NCBI GenBank assembly: GCA_023052935.1 | Contig: CM041292.1 | Span: 87,651,169-87,715,168, forward strand | DNA length: 64,000 nucleotides | Source: Piezodorus guildinii | Lineage: Eukaryota; Arthropoda; Insecta; Hemiptera; Pentatomidae | Direction of reading: 5' to 3' | Made by a program: the position numbers and the translations under genes | The notes under the pieces: model-generated | The model's database searches: none | What the model saw: only the letters and a program-made list of their open reading frames with translations | What the model was told of the DNA's origin: nothing | In this document: piece by piece, positions 45,610 through 59,120 of the stretch | How the letters are laid out: every line of letters begins with the position of its first letter | Position numbering within the stretch: position 1 is the stretch's first letter

Positions 45610-47274
45610 ATGTCTGACGCGAATTCAGTGATGGACACAGACAATGAAACTCCGTTCAGTGAGATTAGTGAAACCGATTCGCAGTACCTGACTAGAAGGA
45701 CGCGCCAAAAACGTCATAGGAACGCCCAGCCAAATTCTGGTAGTAACTCACCGAATAAAAAAAAAAATAAAAAAGCCAAAGCTAAACAAACTTGCCCTCC
45801 AGAAAACCGAAGTACACCTTCAGCCAACACTCAACCAACCAAAACTGCCTCAACATCCGCACTTCCTAGAAACAACATTGCAGCCATCAATAATACGCCA
45901 ACAACATCCTCTACACCCCGTGAATTCAATGAACCTGAGCCACCACCAGTATATGTCAACAACATTCAAAAATTTTATAAGTTTGGTCAAGAAATATCTG
46001 CTCTTATTGGACAAACTAATTTCAAATGCTTCGCGAGCCTAAAAGATGTGAAAATCAACACAACTACTAAGGAGAATTATAAAATACTAGTAAATCATTT
46101 GAAAGAGAAAAGATACGAATTTCATTGCTATCAGCTGAAAGAAGAGAAACCATTTCGTGTAGTTTTAAGAGGTCTTCACAGCACCACCCCCACAGAGGCC
46201 ATCAAGAAGGACATAGAAGAACTAGGGTTCAGTGTGCGACACGTCTCTTGTATCATCCATCACACAGAAAAATTTCCTTTACCCCTATTCTTTGTAGACC
46301 TCGAGCCTGCTACCATAAATTCTGAAATATTTAAAGTTAACAGGCTAGTTTATTCCTGTATAAAATTCGAAGAGCCAAGGCAGAAAGATGAGGTAGTACA
46401 GTGCACAAACTGTCAAAATCTTGGACATACGAAAGGCTACTGTCATCATCTAGCCAGATGTGTTAAATGTGCAGGCCCACATGCTTCTAGCACCTGTTTA
46501 AAGCCTCGGGACACCCCAGCAAAATGCGCACTGTGCAGTGAAGGTCATCCTGCTAGTTATAAAGGCTGCATAGTTTACAAAAACATGCTGAAACAAAAAA
46601 ACCTAAACATAGCCTCCAGAACCCTACAGCAGACCTCAAGCGCTACTAGTGAAGCACCCGGCCCTTCAACCAGGACTACGCCGATCGTCAATCGAGCTCC
46701 AGGAGTCACCGCATACCAACAACCATCGAGTTCTAACAAAACCACCTATTGTGTAGCCACCAAACCTCAGCCCCGACCTCAGTCGCCTCAAACCGCCACA
46801 TCACAGCCTCAAACATCCCATCCTCAACCCCAGATTCCCTATTACCAGCCACAGACCTTAAAATCACAGCCCCAGAGAACTCATCCTAAACCTCTAAATT
46901 CCCATCCTCAGACGAAAATGCTAATAAGTGATCCTAAATCTGCTTCTCTGAGGGTAAAGTTACCACCACTAATCCCTTCACAGACCAATCCCAAACATCC
47001 ACCTTTATTAATGCCCACAGTTCAAGACAATCTCTCATTAGAAGCTCCTATATTATATGCTGAACCTCATCAACTCCCTCAGAGAAAAATCCCAACCACT
47101 CCGAAAGAGTTTAATCCTTTATCCCTTGACACCCCTGCCTATTCCTATCAACCTCCAACTGATATCACATCAATTCTTTCATCCTTCCTTCTTGACCTCC
47201 AAAACACCATCAAACCACTCATCAATCTCCTTACAAGTCTCCTATCACAGATCCCGCTTAATATCCCAAGATGA
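45610..47274 (+). CDS. LINE-A ORF1 protein (nucleocapsid-like, 554 aa)
   Basis: An RNA-binding protein expected to package element RNA into a ribonucleoprotein with the ORF2 enzyme. The N-terminus is acidic, then basic (SPNKKKNKKAKAKQ near residue 50). Residues about 180-250 fit the domain preceding C2HC knuckles in Jockey-type ORF1 (RVVLRGLHSTTPTEAIKKDI). Three zinc knuckles follow: C265-C268-H273-C278, C284-C287-H291-C296 and C306-C309-H313-C320. The C-terminal third is rich in P, Q, S and T. The start is the first ATG after the T-rich leader. The stop TGA overlaps the ORF2 start. No internal stops. Confidence 0.93.
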   Translation: MSDANSVMDTDNETPFSEISETDSQYLTRRTRQKRHRNAQPNSGSNSPNKKKNKKAKAKQTCPPENRSTPSANTQPTKTASTSALPRNNIAAINNTPTTSSTPREFNEPEPPPVYVNNIQKFYKFGQEISALIGQTNFKCFASLKDVKINTTTKENYKILVNHLKEKRYEFHCYQLKEEKPFRVVLRGLHSTTPTEAIKKDIEELGFSVRHVSCIIHHTEKFPLPLFFVDLEPATINSEIFKVNRLVYSCIKFEEPRQKDEVVQCTNCQNLGHTKGYCHHLARCVKCAGPHASSTCLKPRDTPAKCALCSEGHPASYKGCIVYKNMLKQKNLNIASRTLQQTSSATSEAPGPSTRTTPIVNRAPGVTAYQQPSSSNKTTYCVATKPQPRPQSPQTATSQPQTSHPQPQIPYYQPQTLKSQPQRTHPKPLNSHPQTKMLISDPKSASLRVKLPPLIPSQTNPKHPPLLMPTVQDNLSLEAPILYAEPHQLPQRKIPTTPKEFNPLSLDTPAYSYQPPTDITSILSSFLLDLQNTIKPLINLLTSLLSQIPLNIPR

Positions 47275-49973
47275 ACAAACAGACCCTAGCTATTCTACTA
47301 TGGAATTCCAATGGTCTGAATAATCACAGAAACGAACTTGACATCTTTCTTCACGACAATCACATTGACATTGCCCTGATTACTGAAACTCATTTCACAA
47401 CTCATTCTCACTTTTACATACGGGACTACATCACTTACAGATCAAATCATCCAGATAACACATCCCATGCAGGCTCATGTATCCTTATTCACAAATCCTT
47501 ACCCCACTCCCTGATTCCCTCTACTCCAACTGACACCATTCAGTTAACCTCTATCACCTTATCCTGCCACCCCTTTACCACAACGATCTCAGCTGTATAC
47601 TGCCCTCCTGGTAATTCCCTATCCTATAATCATCTAGATACCTTATTCAGATCCTTTGGTCCGCGCTTCATTGCTGGTGGTGACTACAACGCCAAAGACC
47701 AAGGGTGGGGATGTCGAACATCCAATACTCGTGGCAGGATTCTTTCCCAGGTCACACATTCCAATAGCTATTCCGTCCTATCACCATCAGACCCTACTTA
47801 TTGGCCAACATCTCTTAAAAAACGCCCCGATATACTCTATATATTCGTTACATCCCAAATACCTACAACCCGATCCACGATAAAAACCTTAGATGACCTC
47901 TCCTCAGATCACAGTCCAGTTCTGCTTCTCATGCACTCCTATTCTTTTCCCAAACCTTCTTTTCCTTCACTGATTACTGGACATGTTAACTGGGACAATT
48001 TTCGGGTTGACATGGAAAGCAAACTTGACTTGACAATTCCATTAAAAACCAAACAACACATTGACTCAGCCATTGAACATCTCACAAAAACAATTGAGAC
48101 AGTTATCCATGACAATACATCACACCCTACAAACAAAAACACTCAAGACCTTAACAATAACTTGCCACGACATATCCGAACACTTCTAAAAGAAAAACGA
48201 CTAGCAAGGACTAAGTGGCATAAAACTAGGTACCCATCTGACAAAGCTCGTTACACCCAACTTACTAACAAATTAAAAAAAGAAATAAGAAAATTTAAAG
48301 TACAGACTTTACAGAAATTTACAGAAAACCTCAACATCTCTGATAAATCCTTATGGATAACAACCAAAAAACTCCTTAAATTTAAATCCTTTAATCTCCC
48401 ACTCCTCACTGAATCCAATAACTGGTCCCGATCAGATCAAGAAAAGTCACAAGTATTTGGTAAACACCTCTTCAATATTTTTAACCCTCATCCAGATATC
48501 CTAAATCCAACCCACATTGAACATGTTGAGGCAGAACTAACTATCCCCCTCCCAATGTCCCTTCCTCCTAAAGCCTTTCATCCATCTGAAGTCATAAACA
48601 TAATTAAAAAATTACCCTCTCAAAAAGCCCCAGGCCATGATCTTATCACACCTCACATCCTTAAACAACTTCCTCGCAAAGCCGTACTTTTCCTTACCTA
48701 TATATACAATGCAACTCTCAGATCCACGTATTTTCCTACTTCTTGGAAACTTTCAATAATAAAAATGATACAAAAACCCAAAAAGCCTCCTGAACATCCG
48801 TTTTCCTATCGTCCTATCTCTCTTTTGCCCATTATGGGCAAAATCCTAGAAAAACTCCTCCTAAAACGATTTTATCCTATCCTAGAAAAGAATCACGTTA
48901 TCCCTGACCACCAGTTTGGATTTCGAACATCCCATTCTACAATACAGCATTGTCACCGCGTGGTGGATGTAGTGTCCTCTACATTGGAGCGCGGAATGTA
49001 CTGCACTGGAGCCTTTCTTGATGTAGAACAAGCATTTGATCGAGTCTGGCACCAGGGACTGCTTTACAAACTCCGTCAATTCCTCACCCCTACATATTTC
49101 CTATTAATGCGTTCCTACCTTACTGGCAGAACCTTTCAGGTTAACCATAACTTTTCCTACTCATCCATATTTTCCCAATCTGCTGGAGTGCCTCAAGGTA
49201 GTATCTTAGGTCCTATCCTCTATTCCCTTTATACAGCTGACATTCCACTCCATCCTCATACTGTCCTCAATACTTATGCTGACGACACGTGTGTCTTATC
49301 TGTCCATAATGATCCAACTACTGCATCCCAAACCCTTCAGTCCCACATCACAGCCATTGAAGAATGGTGTCTAAATTGGAGGATTAAAATAAACCCTAAC
49401 AAATCCCACCAAATCACCTTTACCCTTCGTCGCAAACCGATGAGTTCCTGCCCCCCAGAATTTTTTAATAACATTACCCTTACTCCTGTTGAGCAAATCC
49501 GATACCTAGGTCTCCATCTTGACAAGCGCCTTACTTGGAATCCTCACACCAGACTGAAACGACAAGAAACTGCTCGAAGATATCGACTACTACAACACTT
49601 ACTAGACAAACGTTCAAAACTTCCAGTATATTACAAAAGACTCATTTACACCACTATTATCAGACCTATTTGGACGTATGGAATCGAGCTTTGGGGCTCT
49701 ACGAAACCATCTAATTCCTCCCGCATCCAGTCCTTACAATCCAAAATCCTTCGAAAAATCCTGAATGCTCCTTATTTTGTTACAAATCAACTCATTCATA
49801 ATGACCTTAACATCCCATTTGTTGCAGACATAGCCCGTGATAGATACTCCTCTTTTCATTCTAAACTCCCTGCCCATACAAATCCACTTGTCCGTAATTT
49901 ATCTTCCTTAGATATCCCAGATAATCCTCCAAGGCGACTGAAAAGAAGGTGGCCTCGGGACCTACTGAGTTAA
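47271..49973 (+). CDS. LINE-A ORF2: endonuclease and reverse transcriptase (900 aa)
   Basis: Nicks target DNA and reverse-transcribes element RNA from the nick. The apurinic-like endonuclease occupies residues 1 to about 225. Visible key residues: N14 (WNSNGL), E39 (LITETH), D138 and N140 (GGDYNAKD), D213 and H214 (SSDHSPV). The reverse transcriptase spans about 440-720: KAPGHDLITPHIL, YRPISLLPIMGKILEKLLL, HQFGFRTSHSTIQH, FLDVEQAFD (D584), AGVPQGSILGPILYSLYTAD, and YADD with D671 and D672. A C-terminal region ends PPRRLKRRWPRDLLS. There is no RNase H domain. The ATG overlaps the ORF1 stop in ATGA, so translation is probably coupled. All catalytic residues looked for are present. Confidence 0.95.
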   Translation: MNKQTLAILLWNSNGLNNHRNELDIFLHDNHIDIALITETHFTTHSHFYIRDYITYRSNHPDNTSHAGSCILIHKSLPHSLIPSTPTDTIQLTSITLSCHPFTTTISAVYCPPGNSLSYNHLDTLFRSFGPRFIAGGDYNAKDQGWGCRTSNTRGRILSQVTHSNSYSVLSPSDPTYWPTSLKKRPDILYIFVTSQIPTTRSTIKTLDDLSSDHSPVLLLMHSYSFPKPSFPSLITGHVNWDNFRVDMESKLDLTIPLKTKQHIDSAIEHLTKTIETVIHDNTSHPTNKNTQDLNNNLPRHIRTLLKEKRLARTKWHKTRYPSDKARYTQLTNKLKKEIRKFKVQTLQKFTENLNISDKSLWITTKKLLKFKSFNLPLLTESNNWSRSDQEKSQVFGKHLFNIFNPHPDILNPTHIEHVEAELTIPLPMSLPPKAFHPSEVINIIKKLPSQKAPGHDLITPHILKQLPRKAVLFLTYIYNATLRSTYFPTSWKLSIIKMIQKPKKPPEHPFSYRPISLLPIMGKILEKLLLKRFYPILEKNHVIPDHQFGFRTSHSTIQHCHRVVDVVSSTLERGMYCTGAFLDVEQAFDRVWHQGLLYKLRQFLTPTYFLLMRSYLTGRTFQVNHNFSYSSIFSQSAGVPQGSILGPILYSLYTADIPLHPHTVLNTYADDTCVLSVHNDPTTASQTLQSHITAIEEWCLNWRIKINPNKSHQITFTLRRKPMSSCPPEFFNNITLTPVEQIRYLGLHLDKRLTWNPHTRLKRQETARRYRLLQHLLDKRSKLPVYYKRLIYTTIIRPIWTYGIELWGSTKPSNSSRIQSLQSKILRKILNAPYFVTNQLIHNDLNIPFVADIARDRYSSFHSKLPAHTNPLVRNLSSLDIPDNPPRRLKRRWPRDLLS

Positions 49974-50112
49974 AATAGTTAGTGAAGTGCTACCACTGGG
50001 TTGTTCTTTCTCAAGACATTTTCATGACATTTTTTTTTCATTCCTCATATTTACTTATTGTGTTTGTTTAATACAGATGTAAATTACAATAAATAAATAA
50101 AAAAAAAAAAAA
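49974..50112 (+). terminator. LINE-A 3' UTR and polyadenylation signal
   Basis: About 110 nt of UTR, then AATAAATAAA directly followed by the A-tail. The poly(A) signal lies at the very end, as in many LINEs, so the tail of the RNA is what primes on the nicked T-run. Confidence 0.8.
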
Positions 50113-50125
50113 AAATTGTAAGATG
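50113..50125 (+). repeat. Target-site duplication, right copy
   Basis: AAATTGTAAGATG, identical to 45001-45013. The left border is ambiguous by the A-tail. Confidence 0.95.
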
Positions 50126-51399
50126 TTATAAATTAGGTAATTTTGTATTTTCCTTTTTTTTTTCTAGAATAGAATAACGCCTTAAGCCGTTAAACAGCAG
50201 CGCTTTATTAGCTCAGTATATAATATTATCAATGAATGTATTTATATTATTTTACTTATTCTTCCAATCGTCGTACTTACATGCTGATATTTATTATGAA
50301 ATACTTGTTTTTTATTCCGGTTTTGTATACTTTATTGTCACTTTTAAACTTTTTGATCAGCTTAAAAAATGTATTTACTGTAATTTTATTTACATTCTAT
50401 TGTTAATAATTATTTAAGGATGTATAATAATCATATAATAGTGCAAACAAAACAGTCGTTGACACTAAAAAAGTAATATTTATACCATTATTACGTAGAC
50501 AAATAATTTAATCAAATCTTTCATCTTGGTTTGTTTATACTATTTTATGTTTAGTAAAAATTATCGCCGACATTAAATTTATATTTTTATTCATTTAAAA
50601 AATTTCTCTTTCTTTTATGATGATATCTTTGTGATTTTATAAAAAGAAGTTTAAGATATTATATATTAGCAAGATTTATAAATTTAGAAAAAGTAACACC
50701 TTAAGCCCTGTAACATTCGCTTACAAAGCTGAGCAAGTAATAAATATCATAAGTCTTAATTCAATATCTTTACTCATAACGGGAGGTATAGAAGGAAGGT
50801 ATAAACTAAAAATTTCTTTAATGGGAATGTTCCGCTGAATATATTTAAACGTTAGAGCTACTTACTACCTAGCGGTTCTTATGCACCATGTTTATATTCC
50901 TGTGTCTATCTAAACACCCTTTCTCTCAATTAATTTGATACCATCATTCTTTTTTATATATATTAAACTGATTAGAAAAATTGAAAAAAAATAGAATAAA
51001 AATATGTCTTATAAGGAAAGGGATTTTAGTACATGCAATTTGTGTTGTCGCATATATTATTGTATCATATAATATAAAGAAAGTATGAATTAATTGTTCA
51101 GAATTTTAATATTTGTTGAATCTCATTAGGTCTAATAGCCATTTCAATATTAGATATTTAAATATATCACTAATAGCTTTGATAGAAGACATTCTAAGAA
51201 GTTAGATACACGTATGGTATTTGGCGGATTTGATGAAACACGCTGATATTTGATTCATTAAAATATTGCTGTGTAAAATTACGGGGCAACACTAACTGTC
51301 ACTCATTAATTTTTTTCTCATATTTTCCTTGCTCCTTTGATACACTGTTAAGCTTTATTGACTGCTTCAACATTAAGCAAGTACTTAATTTAATTGACT
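50126..51399. other. AT-rich spacer
   Basis: Apart from the diverged repeat shared with 43265-43375 (here about 50235-50345), nothing is recognised. Confidence 0.45.
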
Positions 51400-51438
51400 A
51401 ACACACACACACACACACACACCACACACACACACACC

Positions 51439-51469
<31 letters not shown>

Positions 51470-51470
51470 G
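51400..51470. repeat. AC then TA compound microsatellite
   Basis: (AC)n with three interruptions followed by (TA)n. The 71-codon minus frame across it is a repeat artefact. Confidence 0.95.
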
Positions 51471-51699
51471 GTTTGAAAAAAAAAGTAATATATGTAACCG
51501 ACTTGCCTCTCCTCTTATATATTTCCACATCATCCCTTTGGAAAGTCCGATGTATTGGGTAGTAAAATAAGTTCATAGTGTTTTTTCCTGGCGATTTCAA
51601 TAAAAACTTCAGATCCTTTTAAACATTATTAATCAATTATATATGACCTATTTTTATCTATTACTTTTTGCTATCTTTCAGGTATTTTTTTTTTAATTT

Positions 51700-51995
51700 T
51701 GTCATCATCAGTTGAAGGATGACCGGAGCGCTTTGCGTCTTCCAAATCAAAATTTACGGAAAGTGCTTTCTCATTAGGCATCATCGCCATAAAAACTTCA
51801 TTTTTTTAACTGTCTTTTAAAGCTTCTTTTCGGAAACCAAAAAAAAAAAAAAAATGACGAAAATGAATGTTTTCTCTTCAATTCTGAGCAAGCAAAATAC
51901 CACTAGAAGATAAAGAATCTCCGTTCAAAGTGAAGCATATAGCACCTTATGATTTTATAAACACTGAAGGGATTAAATTGAATTATTAAAAACCT
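51700..51995 (-). pseudogene. Mariner 5' fragment, same subfamily as 25060-25360
   Basis: On the minus strand the leader AATTTAATCCCTTCAGTG, TTTATAAAATCAT and GGTATTTTGCTTGCTCA precede a broken transposase start (ENIHFRHFF) containing a poly-T expansion. It then gives LSVNFDLEDAKRSGHPSTDD, matching the FDLEDAPRSGRPS block of mariner. The catalytic core is missing. Confidence 0.75.
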
Positions 51996-52439
51996 GTGAT
52001 GGATATTTTATTAAAGCACAATTTCTTGATTTTTCTTTACTAATCGTATAACTTGTACTCTCCCATTCTTTACTAAGGTTGTTTTATGCCAGATACGTAA
52101 TTGATTTCTGATCAAATCGATTATTTGGATCGATTTTGTGAATATCAAACATACTATGCTGTTCTAAACGATAAGGTCAGGCTACAGATGGTACATTGAA
52201 AATATTTTAACGAATCTTTTAATGTATTTATATCTGTAGATAGTACGCTAAGAGATTTAGATTGCCTCAATCTTTGAGTTTTGTAACCCGAACTTACCTT
52301 CCGCTATACCTCCAAATTATCATATTGCTCGATAAGTTCATAGAATAAAATATATTAATGATTTTATGAATGGAGAGTTATCTTATTTGTCGCTGATATG
52401 GTATAATTCCTAATGCCCCGAAATTAGTTCTGCTTATAA
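51996..52439. other. AT-rich spacer
   Basis: No supported feature. Confidence 0.5.
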
Positions 52440-52930
52440 TAATCTATACTTGAGTCCGGTTATGCAAATGACGGCTGACAGGCGGTATCCATTCTTTAAT
52501 AAATCAGCGCCTGGTTTATTAAGATATCACCGCAAAGAGAATGGAGGAGTTCTTTCACGATTGGTAACCGCTATCATTTTAAATTAGTTTCTCACCCTCT
52601 TTGGATGAAGGCCTAACACCGAAGGACACAGGACCGGTACAAACTGATGGAAGTATCAATATTATATGATTGATCATACCCGCAGCCGCTACCTCGAGAT
52701 GTGCAAGGAGCAATGCTTCATCTATTACAGGGAGTTGCTAAGACAGATACAGAGGAGATCCCGTTAGCGGGCAGGTGTGGATGCGTGTTGCCCTCTGTGA
52801 AAGGTCATCCTACGGCGAGCTTTGATTTAGGAGGGGCCGTTTCTCTAACTTCCAGTTTCCCTGAGCTAGAGCAGTTCTGAATGTCCTCTTGCATCGTAGG
52901 GAGAGATCCATTACTTACGGTTTCTCGTAT
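52440..52930. promoter_or_regulatory. GC-richer island, possible regulatory DNA
   Basis: Long stretch of balanced composition. It has an octamer-like ATGCAAAT at about 52464, ACCGGTAC near 52635 and GCCGCTACCTCGAGATG near 52686. No open frame of note, no transposon end, no tRNA-like box. An enhancer, noncoding exon or ancient repeat would all fit. Confidence 0.25.
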
Positions 52931-54010
52931 ATGTCATGTGTAATTCAATTTCGAAAACGAAAGAGGTAATTTATAAACTCGCCTTCTTGTATTTGACTTC
53001 TTTAACCGAACAGGAATCCGCTATCTATTTGATAAACGGGAAGCGATTATGCAGAATTGGACCATATGTTTTCAGATATCATGATAATTTGGATATTAAG
53101 CAGCCGTTATTTATACCACATGAGGCTCTTGGTACAGTAGAATTCGACCCCCTTTCACATAATTTGTTGTTTTTTTTTCATCATTAAATAGTGTTTTATT
53201 CGCTTAGCAAACCCATATTTGAGCCAACAATTTATTCTCATCTTACGTCATATCACACTTTCGATATTTCTTCGTTCAAGATTCCTTTTCTTGATTAATA
53301 CTTGCGTTCTCAGTAATTGTAATTTCGATTCTCAATATTAATTTGTATGCTAAAGGATCGTAAGAATTTTTCTAGTATTTCATTACTCCATTTTATTTAA
53401 TGTTGTATATTATTTATCCGTTAGCAACTAGTTTTTACACTTCTTAGATATATTTTCTTCTTATTGTTCTTTACTTTTTCCAATTACCTGTTTTTCTCAT
53501 CCATTGAAGCCGGATTCAAATCTTATGTTGTTTTTTTTTTTTGTTCTTTTCATAACCAATAATACCAATCTGAAGTCATGGATGGTCTTGAGAGTACACA
53601 GTAAGGATAATTCTGATTCTGAGTAATTGTTATGCAAGGGGTTGATTTGGCCGTGATCACGCTTTTCCCCCAATTTTTTGTAGCAGCCTTATAATAGATG
53701 AGCCATAAGAGAGTCTCACCCTTGAGTCGGGAATCAGTGATTCAGTGATATATTTTTATTAATTTAATCCGAATCTACCATTCCGAATTAAAAAATTGTT
53801 TTAACTTTTCTTGGTGTTACAATAATATGGGAGTCTAGCCTTTAGCTTAGATTATTTTAATATAAGCAGTTCTATTTTTAATAACTGTAAGGTGCTAAAT
53901 TTTATGGCTAATGGTACCTTCTGAATATTCAAACAGTATTAAATAGCCATAGAGGAATAATTTAAGTATTACTTCCTGCAAATCTTACATGTAGTCATTA
54001 ATAATCGTTT
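52931..54010. other. Spacer
   Basis: An 83-codon frame at 52936-53187 (YLINGKRLCRIGPYVFRYHD) has no recognised motif. Around 53640-53700 are words reminiscent of SINE-A in reverse (GTGATCACGC, TTTCCCCCAA), too degraded to call. Confidence 0.4.
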
Positions 54011-54629
54011 ACCTTTTGAATTTACCTAGGACCCCATCTTGACAAACGTCTAACATGGAATCCTCACACGAGACTAAAACGACAAGAAACTGCCCGTAGA
54101 TGCCGATTACTACAACACTTACTCGACAAACGTTCAAAACTTCCAATTCATTAAAAAAAGCTCATTTATGTTACCGTCTTCAGACCCATCTGGACAAATG
54201 AAATCGAGCTTTGGGGCTCTATTAAGCCATCTAATTCCTTCCGCATCCAATTCTTACAATCCGAAATCCTTCGCAAAATCCTGAATGCTGCTTATTTCGT
54301 CACAAATAAAATCATCCATAACGACCTTAATATCCCATTTGTTACAGACCTTTCTCGTACCAGATATACCACTTTTAATTCCAAACTCCCAACTCATATA
54401 AACCCTCTTGTCCGCAACCTATCAACCTCTCATATTCCTGACAGCCCTCCGAGGCGATTGAAACGAAGATGGCCTCTGGTTCTACTTACTTAAATAAACA
54501 TAACCGCTGGGTAGTTTCTTCCCAAGCCTTTTACGCCATTTATTATAATTCAACACTTCAATTGTATTCATGTTAATATACCGTTATAAAATTCAATAAA
54601 TAAAAAAATAAAAAAAACCTTTTGAATTT
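54011..54629 (+). mobile_element. LINE-A copy, 5'-truncated, with 13-bp target duplication
   Basis: ACCTTTTGAATTT at 54011-54023 and 54617-54629 brackets 593 bp. The insert starts at a point matching about 49504 of the full element (cctaggaccccatcttgaca) and runs to an A-rich tail. Frames contain KRQETARRCRLLQHLLDKRS, ELWGSIKPSNS and PPRRLKRRWP-like ends but are broken (for example a stop in the FIKKAHL region near 54155). The perfect duplication despite a decayed frame suggests moderate age. Confidence 0.9.
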
Positions 54630-57602
<2,973 letters not shown>

Positions 57603-57760
57603 AAAGTCATCTCCAAAGAAGATGGCCTCGAGACCTTCTATTTTAGATACCTAGTGGAGTGATGCCAATGGGCATTTTCTCTTCATGTATCATTACCAGC
57701 ATATTTACTTGTTTTATTACAAAATACAGTTGTAAATTTCAATTTAAAAAAAGTCACCTC
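57603..57760 (+). mobile_element. LINE-A 3' tip with imperfect 11-bp duplication
   Basis: AAGAAGATGGCCTCGAGACC marks the last codons of ORF2. A UTR close to that of the 58352-59030 copy follows. AAAGTCATCTC (57603-57613) and AAAGTCACCTC (57750-57760) look like a duplication with one change. The insert is only about 136 bp. Confidence 0.75.
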
Positions 57761-58209
57761 TGGGATCAAGCCATTTGCCGAGATGATCAAAGCATTCGGT
57801 CTGATGTCATTGAAACTGATCACTCTGATTTTCTCAAGTTTGTATAGCTGCTTCAACTCTTAAACCAGACCCTAAGATTTTCTGACCTTTTCGGCCTGAC
57901 CTCGTAAAGATTATTATCTGAAGGCACCCCCATCTCAATGATCTTTAATGATTCCTACAGGCTTATCAGGCTTGTTATGAAGAATAGTTTATATCCCAGT
58001 ACAGCTTGACGTGTTGTTTGTAGATTACTGGCTGTTGGGTATATCTATAATACGTACAAGCTTCCTCCAGAATCTGATATTTCTTGGCAATGCTTGGAGA
58101 ACATTTTAGCAAGTATTCCTTTCCAATGAGAACTTAGCAGCCTCATGTGATATGCTTAATAGATTCTGTTGCTGTCCTACCCATGTGACGTAATTTAGAA
58201 ACATCAATA
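57761..58209. other. Spacer
   Basis: No supported feature. Confidence 0.45.
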
Positions 58210-59120
58210 TTATTTTAATATCACATAATGCTACTGTGGCTATGCTAAAGTGAGAGACCTTAATTTTGTTTATCAAGGTTTAATTAGGATATGGATCTTT
58301 AGCGAGTACCTGACATCGCACAGGCTCCGGAATTGTATTACTTGCTGTCTAACTTTTTTTTTATTATTATTTATTGAGATTTACAACTGTATTACTTTAT
58401 AAATCAAGTAAATTAGCTGTCAGATAAAATACATGAAGAGAAAATGCCAATTGGCAGCACTCCATTAAGTAATCTAAACTAGAAGGTCTGGAGGCCATCT
58501 TCTTTTCAGACGCCTCGGAAGATTGTCAGGAATGAAAGAGGAAGCAAGAATTGAAGCTAGTGGCTTAGAGTGGGAATGGAGTTTGTCATAAAAGGATTGA
58601 TATATGGTTCGGGCCAAATCAGCAACATATGAGATCTTAAGGTCTTTATGGATGAGTTTATTCGTGATTAAGTAAAGAGCATTGAGTATTTTTCGACGGA
58701 TTTTGGATTGTAACCATTTAATATGGAAAGCATTAGATGGTTTAGTAGAGCCCTAAAGCTCAACTCCGTAAGTCTTTTGATAGGCCTTATGATGGCGGTA
58801 TAGATGAGACTTTTATAGATGAGTGGATGTTTAGAGCGTCTGTCCAGAAAGTGTGAAGTAAGCGAAAGCGACGGGAAGTTTCTTGTCGTTTCAGTCTTGT
58901 GTGCGGATTCCATGTTAGACGTTTGTCAAGTAGGAGTCCTAGATAGCTAATCTGTTCAACCGGGACAGCAGGATATTATTAAAGGACACTGTTGGGAAGG
59001 ATGTAATAGGTTTACGACTAAGGACTGTACAACTAAGGATTTTTTACTCACATAAATAAAATCCTAGGGACATCTACCAGGATTAAACCAGTGACATTAG
59101 GCATAGAAAGCTATTATGTT
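58210..59120 (-). mobile_element. SINE-C copy split by a LINE-A insertion
   Basis: The outer pieces, 58210-58335 (CGAGTACCTGACATCGCACA in plus orientation) and about 59055-59120 (TTAAACCAGTGACATTAGGC), match the two halves of the SINE-C copy at 8450-8675 in order. Between them lies a LINE-A 3' end. Before the insertion the SINE would have been about 200 bp. Confidence 0.6.
58352..59030 (-). mobile_element. LINE-A copy nested in SINE-C
   Basis: On the minus strand: LDKRLTWNPHTR-like region near 58915, TRKFPSLSLTSHFLD-type broken frame, SIKSLIYTAIIRPIK and TELSFRALLNHLM. It ends KRRWPPDLL-like near 58500, then a UTR and an A-tail (T-run at 58352-58360). The flanks CTGTCTAACT and CTGTACAACT may be a decayed duplication. 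No intact frame. Confidence 0.8.

Larger units (their letters stand above)
45014..50112 (+). mobile_element. Full-length Jockey-type LINE (LINE-A)
   Basis: About 5.1 kb: a 596-nt 5' UTR, ORF1 (45610-47274), ORF2 (47271-49973) and a short 3' UTR ending in AATAAATAAA and an A-tail (about 50090-50112). A perfect 13-bp duplication flanks it. Absence of an RNase H domain, ORF1 with three zinc knuckles, and the ORF2 order fit the Jockey clade. Five other partial LINE-A copies in this window (1568, 13455, 54024, 57614, 58352 minus) show it is a dispersed family. Everything seen is consistent with a young, possibly still competent element; activity is not shown. Confidence 0.93.

Noticed and set aside
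51660..51690. Second recursive-splice site (TTTCAG|GTATTT)
   Set aside because: The donor half is poor and such matches are expected in T-rich DNA.
53640..53710. Third SINE-A copy on the minus strand
   Set aside because: Only two or three short words match, and the A- and B-box parts are missing.
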